Assembly (NCBI GenBank): GCA_012839295.1
Contig: DUNO01000001.1
Location: forward strand, 1-64,000
Source of the DNA: Clostridiales bacterium
GTDB taxonomy: Bacteria; Bacillota; Clostridia; Lachnospirales; Lachnospiraceae
Reading direction: 5' to 3'
DNA: 64,000 nucleotides
Below the pieces are notes generated by a model that worked only from the letters and a program-made list of their open reading frames with translations, was not told the origin of the DNA and searched no databases. The translations under genes were made by a program, and so were the position numbers. This document shows, piece by piece, positions 37,805 to 46,463 of this stretch. Each line of letters starts with the position of its first letter. Position 1 is the stretch's first letter.

Positions 37805-38736
37805 GTGGGTTAATTGCCAACGAAAGCATGAAAATATACAGCCGGAAACTTACATGGATTCTGTTACTGCTGTTAGTTGCCGTCACAATAGGCGCGTCTG
37901 TTCTTGGAAAAATGAACACGAAGTCCTCAGAAGATTGGCGGGCTGAAGCAATACAGCTTGCACATCAGTACGAGGAACGCTTAAAAATCACAGAATTATC
38001 TCCTGCATTGCGTGCCGACGCTGAAAACAAGTTAAAGATAGCCGAGTATCGTTTAGAGAATGATATACCCACGTCTCCCAACAATCCGTGGTCGGCTCTG
38101 TTGACTTTTTCCGGCTTAATGGAAATGGTCATAATCTTTGCCATCGTCATTGCTGCGGATATGGTCGCCGGGGAATACACAGCCGGAACGATGAAGCTCC
38201 TGTTGATCCGTCCCCATAGCCGAACAAAAATCCTGCTTTCAAAATATATTGCGGTATCTCTGTTTGCCGTTGTAATGTTGGCACTATTAGTTGTGTTCGG
38301 ATATGCAACGAACGCTTTATTTTATGGATTGGGTGACATTCATACCACCGATTTATTCTTAAACCGGCAGGGGCAAATTGTTCAGCAAAATGTCTTGATG
38401 CAGGTAATAAAGATGTACGGTTTGAGCATTTTCCCTGTCATGGGCTATGTAACTCTTGCTTTCGCAGTATCAACAATTTTGCGCAATAGCGCCCTGGCGG
38501 TTGGGATCTCTTTATTTATTATGATAGTGGGCAATTCCATGATTGAAGCGACAGCTAAAATGGAGGGGTTAAAATACCTTCCCTTTGCCAACAGCGATAT
38601 CAGCCTGTATATATTCCATCTTCCGGCCAGACCTGAAATGACGCTGGGATTTTCAATCTCTGTATTGTTTGCATACATTTTTGCTTTAACTTTTATAAGC
38701 TGGATGGTTTTCAAAAAGCGTGATGTGTCCATATGA
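37801..38736 (+). CDS. ABC-2 type permease, set 2
   Basis: This 311-residue permease has six membrane helices, with an extracellular helical loop at about 40-95 between the first two. The conserved ADMVAGEYTAGTMKLLLIRP loop follows helix 2. It overlaps the ATPase by 4 nt and ends with a KKRD basic tail. It likely exports or expels a membrane-active compound. Confidence 0.9.
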   Translation: MSGLIANESMKIYSRKLTWILLLLLVAVTIGASVLGKMNTKSSEDWRAEAIQLAHQYEERLKITELSPALRADAENKLKIAEYRLENDIPTSPNNPWSALLTFSGLMEMVIIFAIVIAADMVAGEYTAGTMKLLLIRPHSRTKILLSKYIAVSLFAVVMLALLVVFGYATNALFYGLGDIHTTDLFLNRQGQIVQQNVLMQVIKMYGLSIFPVMGYVTLAFAVSTILRNSALAVGISLFIMIVGNSMIEATAKMEGLKYLPFANSDISLYIFHLPARPEMTLGFSISVLFAYIFALTFISWMVFKKRDVSI

Positions 38737-38800
38737 TGGCTATTTTGTAAAATTTGATAGATAATAGAAATTATCAATAACAGGAAAGGAGAAAGGAAGG

Positions 38801-39517
38801 ATGCATCTACAAAAAATATTCATTGTCGATGATGAGCCCGGAATTGTAAAGATGCTGGAAACCATACTTCGCAAGGAAGGATACACTTCCATCAGCAGTG
38901 CCTTTACAGGACAGGAAGCAATGGAAAAAATTAGACGGAATCTGTATGACTTGATTGTATTGGACGTGATGTTGCCTGATACAGACGGATTTAGGTTATG
39001 TCAGGAAATACGGCAGCATACCGCTGTTCCCATATTGTTTCTTACCGCCCGTTCAAGTGACTTAGATAAGCTGACCGGTCTTGGGATTGGAGGAGATGAT
39101 TATATTACAAAGCCCTTTAACCCCTTGGAGGTTGCCGCTCGTATCAATGTTCAATTCCGTAGACAAGGACAATATCAAAACGCTTTGCAGGCATCAGGGA
39201 TTTACCGTTTCGGTTCTATTCTCATTGATAGAAAGGCTGCGCAATTGTGGGTGAATGGGCAAGAAGTAACTTGTCCGGCTAAAGAATTTGAGCTTCTGCT
39301 TTTCTTGGCTGATCATCCCAATCAGGTATTTACCGCCGGGCAGTTATACGAGCATATATGGGGCTATGAAAGTATTGGTGATGAAAAAACGGTTTCCATC
39401 CATATTATGCGACTGCGTAAGAAAATTGAGCCGGATACAAAACACCCTTCTTTCATTGTCAATTTAAGAGGGATTGGTTATAAGTTTATCCCGCCCAAGC
39501 AAGGTGGGACGATATGA
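38801..39517 (+). CDS. OmpR-family response regulator, set 2
   Basis: This 238-residue regulator has a receiver with IVDDE, the Asp in VLDVMLPDTDG and ITKPF, and a winged helix ending LRGIGYKFIP. It starts behind AGGAGAAAGGA. It overlaps the kinase gene by 4 nt. Its binding site may be the CCGTTTAC repeats upstream of the set 2 operon. Confidence 0.93.
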   Translation: MHLQKIFIVDDEPGIVKMLETILRKEGYTSISSAFTGQEAMEKIRRNLYDLIVLDVMLPDTDGFRLCQEIRQHTAVPILFLTARSSDLDKLTGLGIGGDDYITKPFNPLEVAARINVQFRRQGQYQNALQASGIYRFGSILIDRKAAQLWVNGQEVTCPAKEFELLLFLADHPNQVFTAGQLYEHIWGYESIGDEKTVSIHIMRLRKKIEPDTKHPSFIVNLRGIGYKFIPPKQGGTI

Positions 39518-40599
39518 AAATAAATTTTATAAATGGTAAGCTAATCGTCCGCTTTACCTTGAATTTTATACTACATCAGATATTGCTATTTTTATTCGCT
39601 TCGCTGCCGGCGGTTTTCTATATTGTCGTGCTAAAGCAGCCGATGGAACCCTTTATTGTCAATCTGACAACAGGGATTATTATTACGGCTTACCTCCTAT
39701 ATTGCCTGTTTTATGGCTATTATATTGCGCGTCCAATGGCTGATATTTTAGTAAAAATAAGAAAACTGTCAAGCGGAGAGTATCTTATTTCTGTCAATAA
39801 AAAACGATTTCGATCTCCTTCTAACCGCCTATACAGGGAAGTCTATGCGAATCTTGAATCTCTTTCCGTGACATTGCAAGAGAATGAGCGGAAACGAAAA
39901 GAGTTTGAGCAATTGAGGCAGGAATGGGCAGCTGGTGTCACCCATGACCTAAAAACTCCATTGTCCTATATCTCCGGCTATACTGACATGCTTTTGTCGG
40001 AGGAACATGAATGGAGCGCAGACGAAAAGAAAGAATTCCTGAAACTTATCCGGGACAAATCCACCCATATGGAGGAACTTATCAATGACCTTGGAATTGC
40101 CTTTCGTATGGATCAGGCCTATGGCATTGAATATTCCTCACAAAGAATCGAGTTGGTTGAACTAATCCGCAGAGTGGTTGCGGAAACAGCAAATATGCCT
40201 TCGGTTAAAGATAATACCTTTGAGATACTTGGAGAGGAAGAATCCCTTTATGTAATGGGTGATGCCGGGTTGCTCAAAAGAGCCTTTTCAAACCTGTTGG
40301 TCAATGCGGTTGTGCATAATCCTGCTGGTACGGAAATTACCATTCAGGTATACAGTAATACACATATAGAAATGCAGATAACGGATAATGGAAAAGGAAT
40401 GGACGAACAAAGCATCAGCCACCTGTTCGACCGCTATTATCGGGGAACCACGACGGATGTTCCCACAGGAGGGACAGGGCTTGGCATGGCTATTGCCAAG
40501 CAGGTTGTAACGGCACATCAGGGAACAATAGATATAAAAAGCAAAATAGGACATGGAACATCAGTAACAATTCGACTGCCGGCTTATCGAAACAAATGA
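39514..40599 (+). CDS. Sensor histidine kinase, set 2
   Basis: This 361-residue kinase has two membrane helices (about 15-40 and 50-72) with a short external loop, HAMP, HisKA (GVTHDLKTPLSYISGY) and HATPase motifs SNLLVNAVVHN, DNGKGMD and GTGLGMAIAKQV. The layout again fits intramembrane sensing. It is the partner of the preceding regulator. Confidence 0.92.
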   Translation: MKINFINGKLIVRFTLNFILHQILLFLFASLPAVFYIVVLKQPMEPFIVNLTTGIIITAYLLYCLFYGYYIARPMADILVKIRKLSSGEYLISVNKKRFRSPSNRLYREVYANLESLSVTLQENERKRKEFEQLRQEWAAGVTHDLKTPLSYISGYTDMLLSEEHEWSADEKKEFLKLIRDKSTHMEELINDLGIAFRMDQAYGIEYSSQRIELVELIRRVVAETANMPSVKDNTFEILGEEESLYVMGDAGLLKRAFSNLLVNAVVHNPAGTEITIQVYSNTHIEMQITDNGKGMDEQSISHLFDRYYRGTTTDVPTGGTGLGMAIAKQVVTAHQGTIDIKSKIGHGTSVTIRLPAYRNK

Positions 40600-40745
40600 G
40601 CTGAAAATGGTAGTTTAGTATTCCTAGGCCCGTGAATACAAAAATAAGAATATAGAGGACTGTATCTGGTGACAGTAGTAGCGTTATGGAACATATCAGT
40701 TATTTCATTCGTCTAATCATAAACGGTAAAGAAAGGAGAGTTTTT

Positions 40746-41033
40746 ATGGATTTTGCTCTCATACTGATTATAATATTCATAGCAGCGATTATAATAACTT
40801 TTATATTAAATCTATTGTTTAAAAAAATAAGATATGTAAAATATATACCTGCAATTGTATTGTTTCCTTTTATGATATACAATTTTATTACCATGTATAG
40901 TGTAACAAGCGAGGGCTTTGCGTCATTAGGCAGATTTATAATGGGAATCTTATTGCTGACTGCATGCGCAAGTTCCCTTATTGCTTCGATCGCTTTTGAT
41001 GTTACTCATAGAATTATCGGTCGAAAGAAATAA
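40746..41033 (+). CDS. Small three-helix membrane protein
   Basis: This 95-residue protein starts at ATG 40746, 7 nt after AAAGGAG. It has hydrophobic segments at about 3-24, 33-52 and 62-85. It follows the set 2 kinase by about 150 bp and may be an accessory of that module. No family recognised. Confidence 0.5.
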   Translation: MDFALILIIIFIAAIIITFILNLLFKKIRYVKYIPAIVLFPFMIYNFITMYSVTSEGFASLGRFIMGILLLTACASSLIASIAFDVTHRIIGRKK

Positions 41034-41088
41034 AGTTGGCGAGTTCACGATATCGTAACTATAAATAAAAATATAATTGAAGTGAAGG

Positions 41089-41760
41089 TTGAAAGAAATA
41101 AAAGTAATGAATGAAGGGGGGAACCAGGTCCATGCCAGCACTTTTATGACATTTTGTACGGTAAATAGCATGGACATAAATATGATGATATTCGAAAAGA
41201 TCAAGCAAGAAATTATGGCGGACCCAATGAACGAAGCCTATACAAAAATGGGAATCCCACCATTATTTAAAGCTTCTGTAGATGCCCGCATTGCCATAGT
41301 TGGACAAGCACCGGGGCGTAAAGCAGAAGCAACCAGGTTGTTTTGGAATGATTTAAGTGGTGATCGATTAAGAGAGTGGATGGGGGTATCCCGCGAGATA
41401 TTTTATAATACGGATCGCATCGCTCATTTACCTATGGATTTCTATTATCCAGGAAAAGCGAAAAACGGTGATGTCCCACCTAGAAAAGGCTTTGCAGAAA
41501 AATGGCATCCACGTTTACTGGATGAGATGCCAAATATTGAAACCATAATTCTAATCGGTAGCTATGCGCAGAAATACTATTTAAATAAAAGACGTGAGAA
41601 AAGTTTAACTGAAACAGTGAGAAATTTTCAAAAATATTTACCGGAATATTTTCCATTGGTTCATCCTTCTCCTTTAAATCTTGGCTGGTTGAAACAAAAT
41701 CCATGGTTTGAAAAGGATGTTTTACCTGTTCTGAAAGAAATGGTGGATAAGAACTTATAA
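41089..41760 (+). CDS. Uracil-DNA glycosylase superfamily protein
   Basis: The protein (about 190-223 residues) has IAIVGQAPGRKAE, the catalytic-loop position of the UDG fold, and at the other end LVHPSPLN, the HPSPL motif that contacts the flipped base. The spacing matches bacterial UDG-family proteins of unknown substrate (YedI/SMUG2-like). It would remove damaged bases or act on nucleic acids otherwise. The start is uncertain: the frame is open from TTG 41089, with later ATGs at 41107, 41170 and 41182, none with a clear binding site. Confidence 0.8.
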   Translation: MKEIKVMNEGGNQVHASTFMTFCTVNSMDINMMIFEKIKQEIMADPMNEAYTKMGIPPLFKASVDARIAIVGQAPGRKAEATRLFWNDLSGDRLREWMGVSREIFYNTDRIAHLPMDFYYPGKAKNGDVPPRKGFAEKWHPRLLDEMPNIETIILIGSYAQKYYLNKRREKSLTETVRNFQKYLPEYFPLVHPSPLNLGWLKQNPWFEKDVLPVLKEMVDKNL

Positions 41761-42065
41761 GGAATCATTAGCTAATTTATTGGCAAGTACCAATGACATC
41801 AATTCCATCGACTGGGGCATATGGAGTGCGTGGTGGAAATACGTCGGCCAGAGGCAGTACGGGCGGAGTGCAGAAGGTAATCATCTGAGATTGGCTATAA
41901 ATTATAGTCAGTCTCTTTTTGTTTGCAAGGCATCCCGATGTAAACCAATTACAATTAGGCATCGATATACAAAATACTTTTTAATTTTATAAAAGTTGAT
42001 ATATAATGGAAGGAAAGACGGATATAAGAACATTAAATTATAGTCTATAACTGAAGGAGTCATAT
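41761..42065 (+). promoter_or_regulatory. Gap with the topB promoter region
   Basis: The 3' part has TTGATATATAATGG (near 41996), which supplies a -10 TATAAT about 60 bp before topB. The 5' part (41780-41890) is richer in G+C and reads like the tail of a lost gene (STGAYGVRGGNTSARGS), with no start. Confidence 0.4.
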
Positions 42066-44234
42066 ATGAAATCATTAGTAATCGCTGAGAAACCCTCCGT
42101 GGGCAGAGATATAGCAAGAGTTTTGAAATGTACCAGAAATATGAATGGTGCCCTGGAGGGAGAAAGGTACATTGTCACTTGGGGTCTGGGACATCTGGTT
42201 ACGTTAGCCGACCCGGAAATGTATGATGAAAAATATAAAGAATGGAAAATGGAGCATCTTCCAATGCTGCCCCGGAAGTTTGAATTAGTTGTAATAAAAC
42301 AGACAGGTAAACAGTATCAGGTTGTAAAATCACAGCTTCATCGCAGTGATGTATCTGATATTATCATTGCTACGGATGCCGGCCGTGAAGGTGAGCTGGT
42401 AGCAAGATGGATACTGGAAAAAACGAATAACAAAAAACCGGTTAAGAGATTATGGATTTCTTCTGTTACGGATAAAGCAATCCGGGAAGGCTTTTCCCAC
42501 CTGAAAGATGGCAAAGAATATGAGAATCTCTACCAGGCTGCGGTTGCCAGGGCAGAATCTGACTGGATTGTCGGAATGAATGCCACCAGAGCGCTTACCT
42601 GCAAATATAATGCCAGCCTTTCCTGTGGACGTGTTCAGACACCTACCCTGGCAATGATAGCAAAAAGAGAAGAAGAGATAAGAAAATTTATACCTGTACC
42701 TTATTACGGATTGATTGGGAAAGTGAATGGGATGACCCTGACCTGGAAAGATCAAAAATCCCAGGGTAGTACCACTTTTGATAAAACAAAAGCGGAAGAA
42801 CTGCTGAAAGCCTTAAAAGGGAAAAGGGGACTGGTGTCAGATATTAGTTCTGTTATGAAAAAATCCTATTCTCCTGGATTATATGATTTAACGGAGCTTC
42901 AAAGAGATGCAAATGTACGATATGATTTTTCTGCGAAAGAAACTTTAAATATCATGCAGCGTTTGTATGAAAATCATAAAGTCCTAACGTACCCCAGAAC
43001 AGATTCCAGATACCTGACTACTGACATTGTAGGCACCCTGAAAGAGAGGCTGGAAGCAATCAGTACGGGACCCTATAAAAAACTGGCTGGTATGTTAATA
43101 AGAAAGCCAATTGTCACAAACTCTTCTTTTGTAGATAATCAGAAGGTAAGTGATCATCACGCAATTATACCGACAGAACAATATGTATGCCTTGAAAACA
43201 TGAGTACGGACGAGAAGAAAATTTATGATTTGGTGGTAAGAAGATTCCTTGCGGTTCTGTATCCTCCTTATGAATATGAGGAAGCCACGATAAAGGTACA
43301 GGTAGAAAAAGAAGAATTTATAGCGAAAGGTAAAATCACGAAGGCCTTAGGATATAAAGAGGTATACGAGAATTCCGGGGACCAAGAGAAAGAAAATGAA
43401 AGATTACCAAAATTAAATAAAAATGAAATTCTGAATGATATTGAATTTATTATTACAGAGGGAAAAACAAAACCACCTGCTCCATTTAACGAAGCAACCT
43501 TGTTATCCGCCATGGAAAACCCAGTTAACTTCCTGGAACAGAAAGACAAAGAGCTGGTTAAAACTTTGGGAGAAACAGGAGGCTTGGGAACGGTTGCAAC
43601 CCGGGCTGATATTATAGAGAAACTTTTCAACTCTTTTCTCATGGAGAAAAGAGGAAAGGATATCTTTATCACCTCCAAGGGAAAGCAATTATTGGAATTG
43701 GTACCGGAAGACCTAAAGAAACCTGAATTAACTGCATCCCTGGAAATGAAATTAGCCAAAATAGCCAAAGGAAACCTAAAGAAACAGGATCTGATGAATG
43801 AGATGATGTCTTATACAAAAGAGATTGTATCTGTCATTAAAGACAATGATGGTAAATTCAGGCATGATAATCTGACAAATAAGAAATGTCCGGTCTGCGG
43901 TAAAAATATGCTGGCAGTTAGCAGTAAAAACAGCAGAATGTTAGTATGCCAGGACCGTGAATGCGGACACAGGGAGACCATAGCCAGAACAAGTAATGCA
44001 AGATGTCCGGTATGCCATAAAAAGATGGAACTGGCAGGTCGGGGGGAAGGTCAGATATTCACCTGTACCTGCGGGCATAAGGAAAAATTGGCAGCTTTCC
44101 AGGAAAGACGTAAAAAAGAAGGTGCCGGTGTCAGCAAAAAGGATATTGCAAAGTATATGAATCAGGTAAATAATGAAGAAAAGGAACCCATTAATACTGC
44201 ATTTGCAGATGCCCTGGCTAAGATAAAGCTGTAA
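42066..44234 (+). CDS. topB: DNA topoisomerase III
   Basis: This 722-residue type IA topoisomerase has an N-terminal TOPRIM domain (LVIAEKPSVGRDIARVL; TDAGREGELVARWIL with the DxD-like pair). The active-site Tyr lies in VLTYPRTDSRYLT, and the C-terminus has two four-Cys zinc ribbons (CPVCGK...CQDREC and CPVCHK...CTCG). It relaxes and decatenates single-stranded or precatenated DNA. TopB-like genes of this type are often carried by ICEs of the Tn1549/Tn916 broad group, so it may be plasmid/ICE derived here, but no transfer genes are adjacent. AAGGAG precedes the start. Confidence 0.95.
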   Translation: MKSLVIAEKPSVGRDIARVLKCTRNMNGALEGERYIVTWGLGHLVTLADPEMYDEKYKEWKMEHLPMLPRKFELVVIKQTGKQYQVVKSQLHRSDVSDIIIATDAGREGELVARWILEKTNNKKPVKRLWISSVTDKAIREGFSHLKDGKEYENLYQAAVARAESDWIVGMNATRALTCKYNASLSCGRVQTPTLAMIAKREEEIRKFIPVPYYGLIGKVNGMTLTWKDQKSQGSTTFDKTKAEELLKALKGKRGLVSDISSVMKKSYSPGLYDLTELQRDANVRYDFSAKETLNIMQRLYENHKVLTYPRTDSRYLTTDIVGTLKERLEAISTGPYKKLAGMLIRKPIVTNSSFVDNQKVSDHHAIIPTEQYVCLENMSTDEKKIYDLVVRRFLAVLYPPYEYEEATIKVQVEKEEFIAKGKITKALGYKEVYENSGDQEKENERLPKLNKNEILNDIEFIITEGKTKPPAPFNEATLLSAMENPVNFLEQKDKELVKTLGETGGLGTVATRADIIEKLFNSFLMEKRGKDIFITSKGKQLLELVPEDLKKPELTASLEMKLAKIAKGNLKKQDLMNEMMSYTKEIVSVIKDNDGKFRHDNLTNKKCPVCGKNMLAVSSKNSRMLVCQDRECGHRETIARTSNARCPVCHKKMELAGRGEGQIFTCTCGHKEKLAAFQERRKKEGAGVSKKDIAKYMNQVNNEEKEPINTAFADALAKIKL

Positions 44235-44501
44235 AACAAAAACAAATGAGAATCCCCTGTCCACTGACGGGATGAGGCAGATAGATCCATGAGGGCCGCT
44301 ATTCCGTCAGTGCTTCCCGACGCTGAAGCCGTAAAGTGGAGTGAATTTTTAAAATCCTGTTATGAGCCCGCAAACAAAAAGGCGCGGCAAGTGGAGACTG
44401 TTGGCAATCTACATACCAATAGCCGCTCCACAATGGTCTTAACAAGTATCTAAACAGGCACGGGAGACCACAAAAAGGGTTTGAAAGCAGGTGAGGCAAT
44501 T
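44235..44501. repeat. Inverted repeat CACTGACGG/CCGTCAGTG and scrap
   Basis: CACTGACGG (44261-44269) and CCGTCAGTG (44303-44311) are separated by 33 nt, without a T run. After it, about 44305-44450 is open on the plus strand (LPDAEAVKWSEFLKSCYEPA) without a credible start; I do not recognise it. Confidence 0.35.
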
Positions 44502-45713
44502 TTAAAAGTAATCAGAGAAATAGAGGGTTTGTTGCTCAATGGCATCCTCCAGCATATCCACGGTTTCAGGCTTACAAGATATACGTCCAATTTTGTGAAG
44601 ATAGTCCGGGCGCTTGTATCCTAACAACATGGTTGTCATGGTTTGAATATCAATTTTATCGCTGCTTTTTTCTGGTGCACGAATGACTTCACCTTTACCT
44701 TCCGAGGTAATGCGCAGTGTAAAGACGCCCTGATTCCAAGAAAGCATTGGATCGTCAAGTGTAAATGTCCACTCACGGTCAGTCGTGTCCGGCTTAAAGG
44801 GATATTGAGCGATAAACTGCTCTAAATCCACGATGCGGGCCATATAATAAGGAGAGATTGTTTCCTTGATATCAGCATCCTCCAATAAAAATGCCAAAGG
44901 TTCATCGGTGTAAGTATTGCCAATAACCTTCGATATCATGGAAAAATGGGCACTGATAAAGTTCCAGAGTCCGCTGCGGGCTTCTTCATTGAGAAAAATC
45001 ATGTCTTTGATATAAAAAACCTCATCTGCAATTCGATAAAGCACATATCCGTCCGGCTGTCCGCTTTCATTATAATATACAGCTGCCATCATATCATCCG
45101 GATCCCATAGCCAATATTCATTCCAAAGCAAATCATTGCGCAGTAAGGCTCCATGGGTTTGATAAGCGTATCGTTCATAGGCTTTTTTCACCGGCTCACT
45201 TTCAACCGATACACGTTCGATTTCACCAGGAACCTGTTTGTTTTTTGGCAGCTGATAATCATTTATTTCATATGTGATTTTATCGGAAATGATTTCCCAG
45301 CCCTTTCTGCGATAATAGGGAATAGAATATGGATATAGGAAAGAAATGGATTGACCTCTTGTTTTCATGTTTTCCAATGCCTGATATAGCAACTTATGCA
45401 TAAGGCCTTGATTGGAATATTCAGGGTATGTACCGACTCCAGTAAGCCCTCCCATATCATAAGTTTTATTGAAGATGCGCACCTGTAAAGGATAAATTGC
45501 TGCTTGGGAAATTAGTTTTTCCCCGTCAAACCAACCTAATACATCGGCCTGTTCCAAAACAGGCGATTTAGCACGAATAATTTCATCCTCGTCCCAACCA
45601 ATTTGATGCAACTCCCGATCTGTTACCTGAAAGACATATCTCAGTAACTGATTATATTGTTCGAGATGTTCCAAACCTACTTTTTTGATTTTAAGCTGTT
45701 TTTTACGGCTCAT
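44502..45713 (-). CDS. GNAT acetyltransferase of the Eis type
   Basis: This 403-residue protein has an N-terminal GNAT fold with a MGGLTGVGTYPEYSNQGLM acetyl-CoA loop (about 95-113), a second degenerate GNAT-like part, and a C-terminal SCP2-like domain. This is the three-part layout of Eis proteins, which acetylate aminoglycosides or other amines in some bacteria. AGAGGA precedes the start. It stands alone on the minus strand. The substrate is unknown. Confidence 0.88.
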   Translation of the reverse strand: MSRKKQLKIKKVGLEHLEQYNQLLRYVFQVTDRELHQIGWDEDEIIRAKSPVLEQADVLGWFDGEKLISQAAIYPLQVRIFNKTYDMGGLTGVGTYPEYSNQGLMHKLLYQALENMKTRGQSISFLYPYSIPYYRRKGWEIISDKITYEINDYQLPKNKQVPGEIERVSVESEPVKKAYERYAYQTHGALLRNDLLWNEYWLWDPDDMMAAVYYNESGQPDGYVLYRIADEVFYIKDMIFLNEEARSGLWNFISAHFSMISKVIGNTYTDEPLAFLLEDADIKETISPYYMARIVDLEQFIAQYPFKPDTTDREWTFTLDDPMLSWNQGVFTLRITSEGKGEVIRAPEKSSDKIDIQTMTTMLLGYKRPDYLHKIGRISCKPETVDMLEDAIEQQTLYFSDYF

Positions 45714-46054
45714 AAAAAATCCTCTTTTCTATAATCTTTCAACTATTGTTTTTGTCCTCATATGCTGATAATCAAGTTGCTTAATGATCGTTATTAATGG
45801 AATAACTTTCAGAAATTATCCTATCCATCATATTTTTATCGATAATTCTGAGGTTATACGAGAATAAGGCATTTTATTTTAAATGAAAATAAACCTTATC
45901 AGAGTATACCCTAGGATTTATCTTTTCAAATGGTTAATAAAATCTAAATGTGTGTTTGAAGAAATTAATTGCTTAACTTTTTTTGGATTTTCCAGGGACT
46001 GAACAATTTACATGGTATAATAAGTGGGATTTGAGATGAAAACATGGTAAAAAT
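45714..46054. promoter_or_regulatory. Gap between GNAT gene and next plus-strand fragment
   Basis: This divergent gap is very A+T-rich. An imperfect hairpin ATAAGG...CCTTAT lies at about 45864-45900, and a TATAAT-type -10 (GGTATAATAAG, near 46015) faces right. I see no gene. Confidence 0.35.
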
Positions 46055-46264
46055 GTGGTATACTTAGATAAGCCATATGATAGAAAGAAGGGTGTTTGTT
46101 ATGAAACAGCGATTACTGGCGAGGAACATAAGCTGTTTGATTACCGTGGACTAAAGAACTACAACACAGAAAAAGGATATCCGACCGATGCCTGCTTATC
46201 AGCACAGGATCGATATGAGGCAGTGGTATCATATTTCTTCCCAGAACTATACGGTTTGGATTAA
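46055..46264 (+). other. Unrecognised open frame, probable gene tail
   Basis: This 69-residue frame has no binding site at its start. Its second half (FDYRGLKNYNTEKGYPTDAC then QDRYEAVVSYFFPELYG) looks like a genuine C-terminus of a larger enzyme. I cannot name it. Confidence 0.25.
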
Positions 46265-46316
46265 TGTATGAACCGGAAATATGTATCGAATTGTGTCAAA
46301 AATAAAGGAGATGTTA

Positions 46317-46340
46317 ATGAAAGAAAAAAGTATCTATTGA
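46317..46340 (+). CDS. Possible 7-residue leader peptide upstream of the ABC-F gene
   Basis: AAAGGAG is followed 7 nt later by ATG and the codons for KEKSIY, then TGA. A hairpin-forming stretch (46343-46370) lies between it and the ABC-F start. Short ORFs that stall ribosomes control several ABC-F resistance genes. The same hairpin is also a recombinase scar, so this may be chance. Confidence 0.3.
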   Translation: MKEKSIY

Positions 46341-46420
46341 TATGATATTTCACACGGGTATCCTGGCACCAAGGGGATATCAGGCTCGACAGTCATCAGA
46401 ATTACAACAACTCAATGTAA
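46340..46420 (-). pseudogene. Scar of a serine-recombinase 3' end, copy C
   Basis: Read leftward, the frame gives LMTVEPDIPLVPGYPCE and reaches a stop, matching MTIEPNSPLVSAK of the recombinase at 104-784. At DNA level it shares the CACCAAGGGGATATCAG stretch with the scar at 27.9 kb (GCCAAGGGGGTATCAG). Confidence 0.55.
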
Positions 46421-46463
46421 AACTTGTACAAAATTAAAAACAAAAATGTTATAGGAGATAATC

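Noticed and set aside
43268-43768. 166-codon minus-strand ORF inside topB
   Set aside because: Antisense of a well-supported gene; composition is Phe/Ser-rich as expected of a shadow.
44261-44311. Inverted repeat as a terminator of topB
   Set aside because: The loop is 33 nt and no T run follows, so it was listed only as a repeat.
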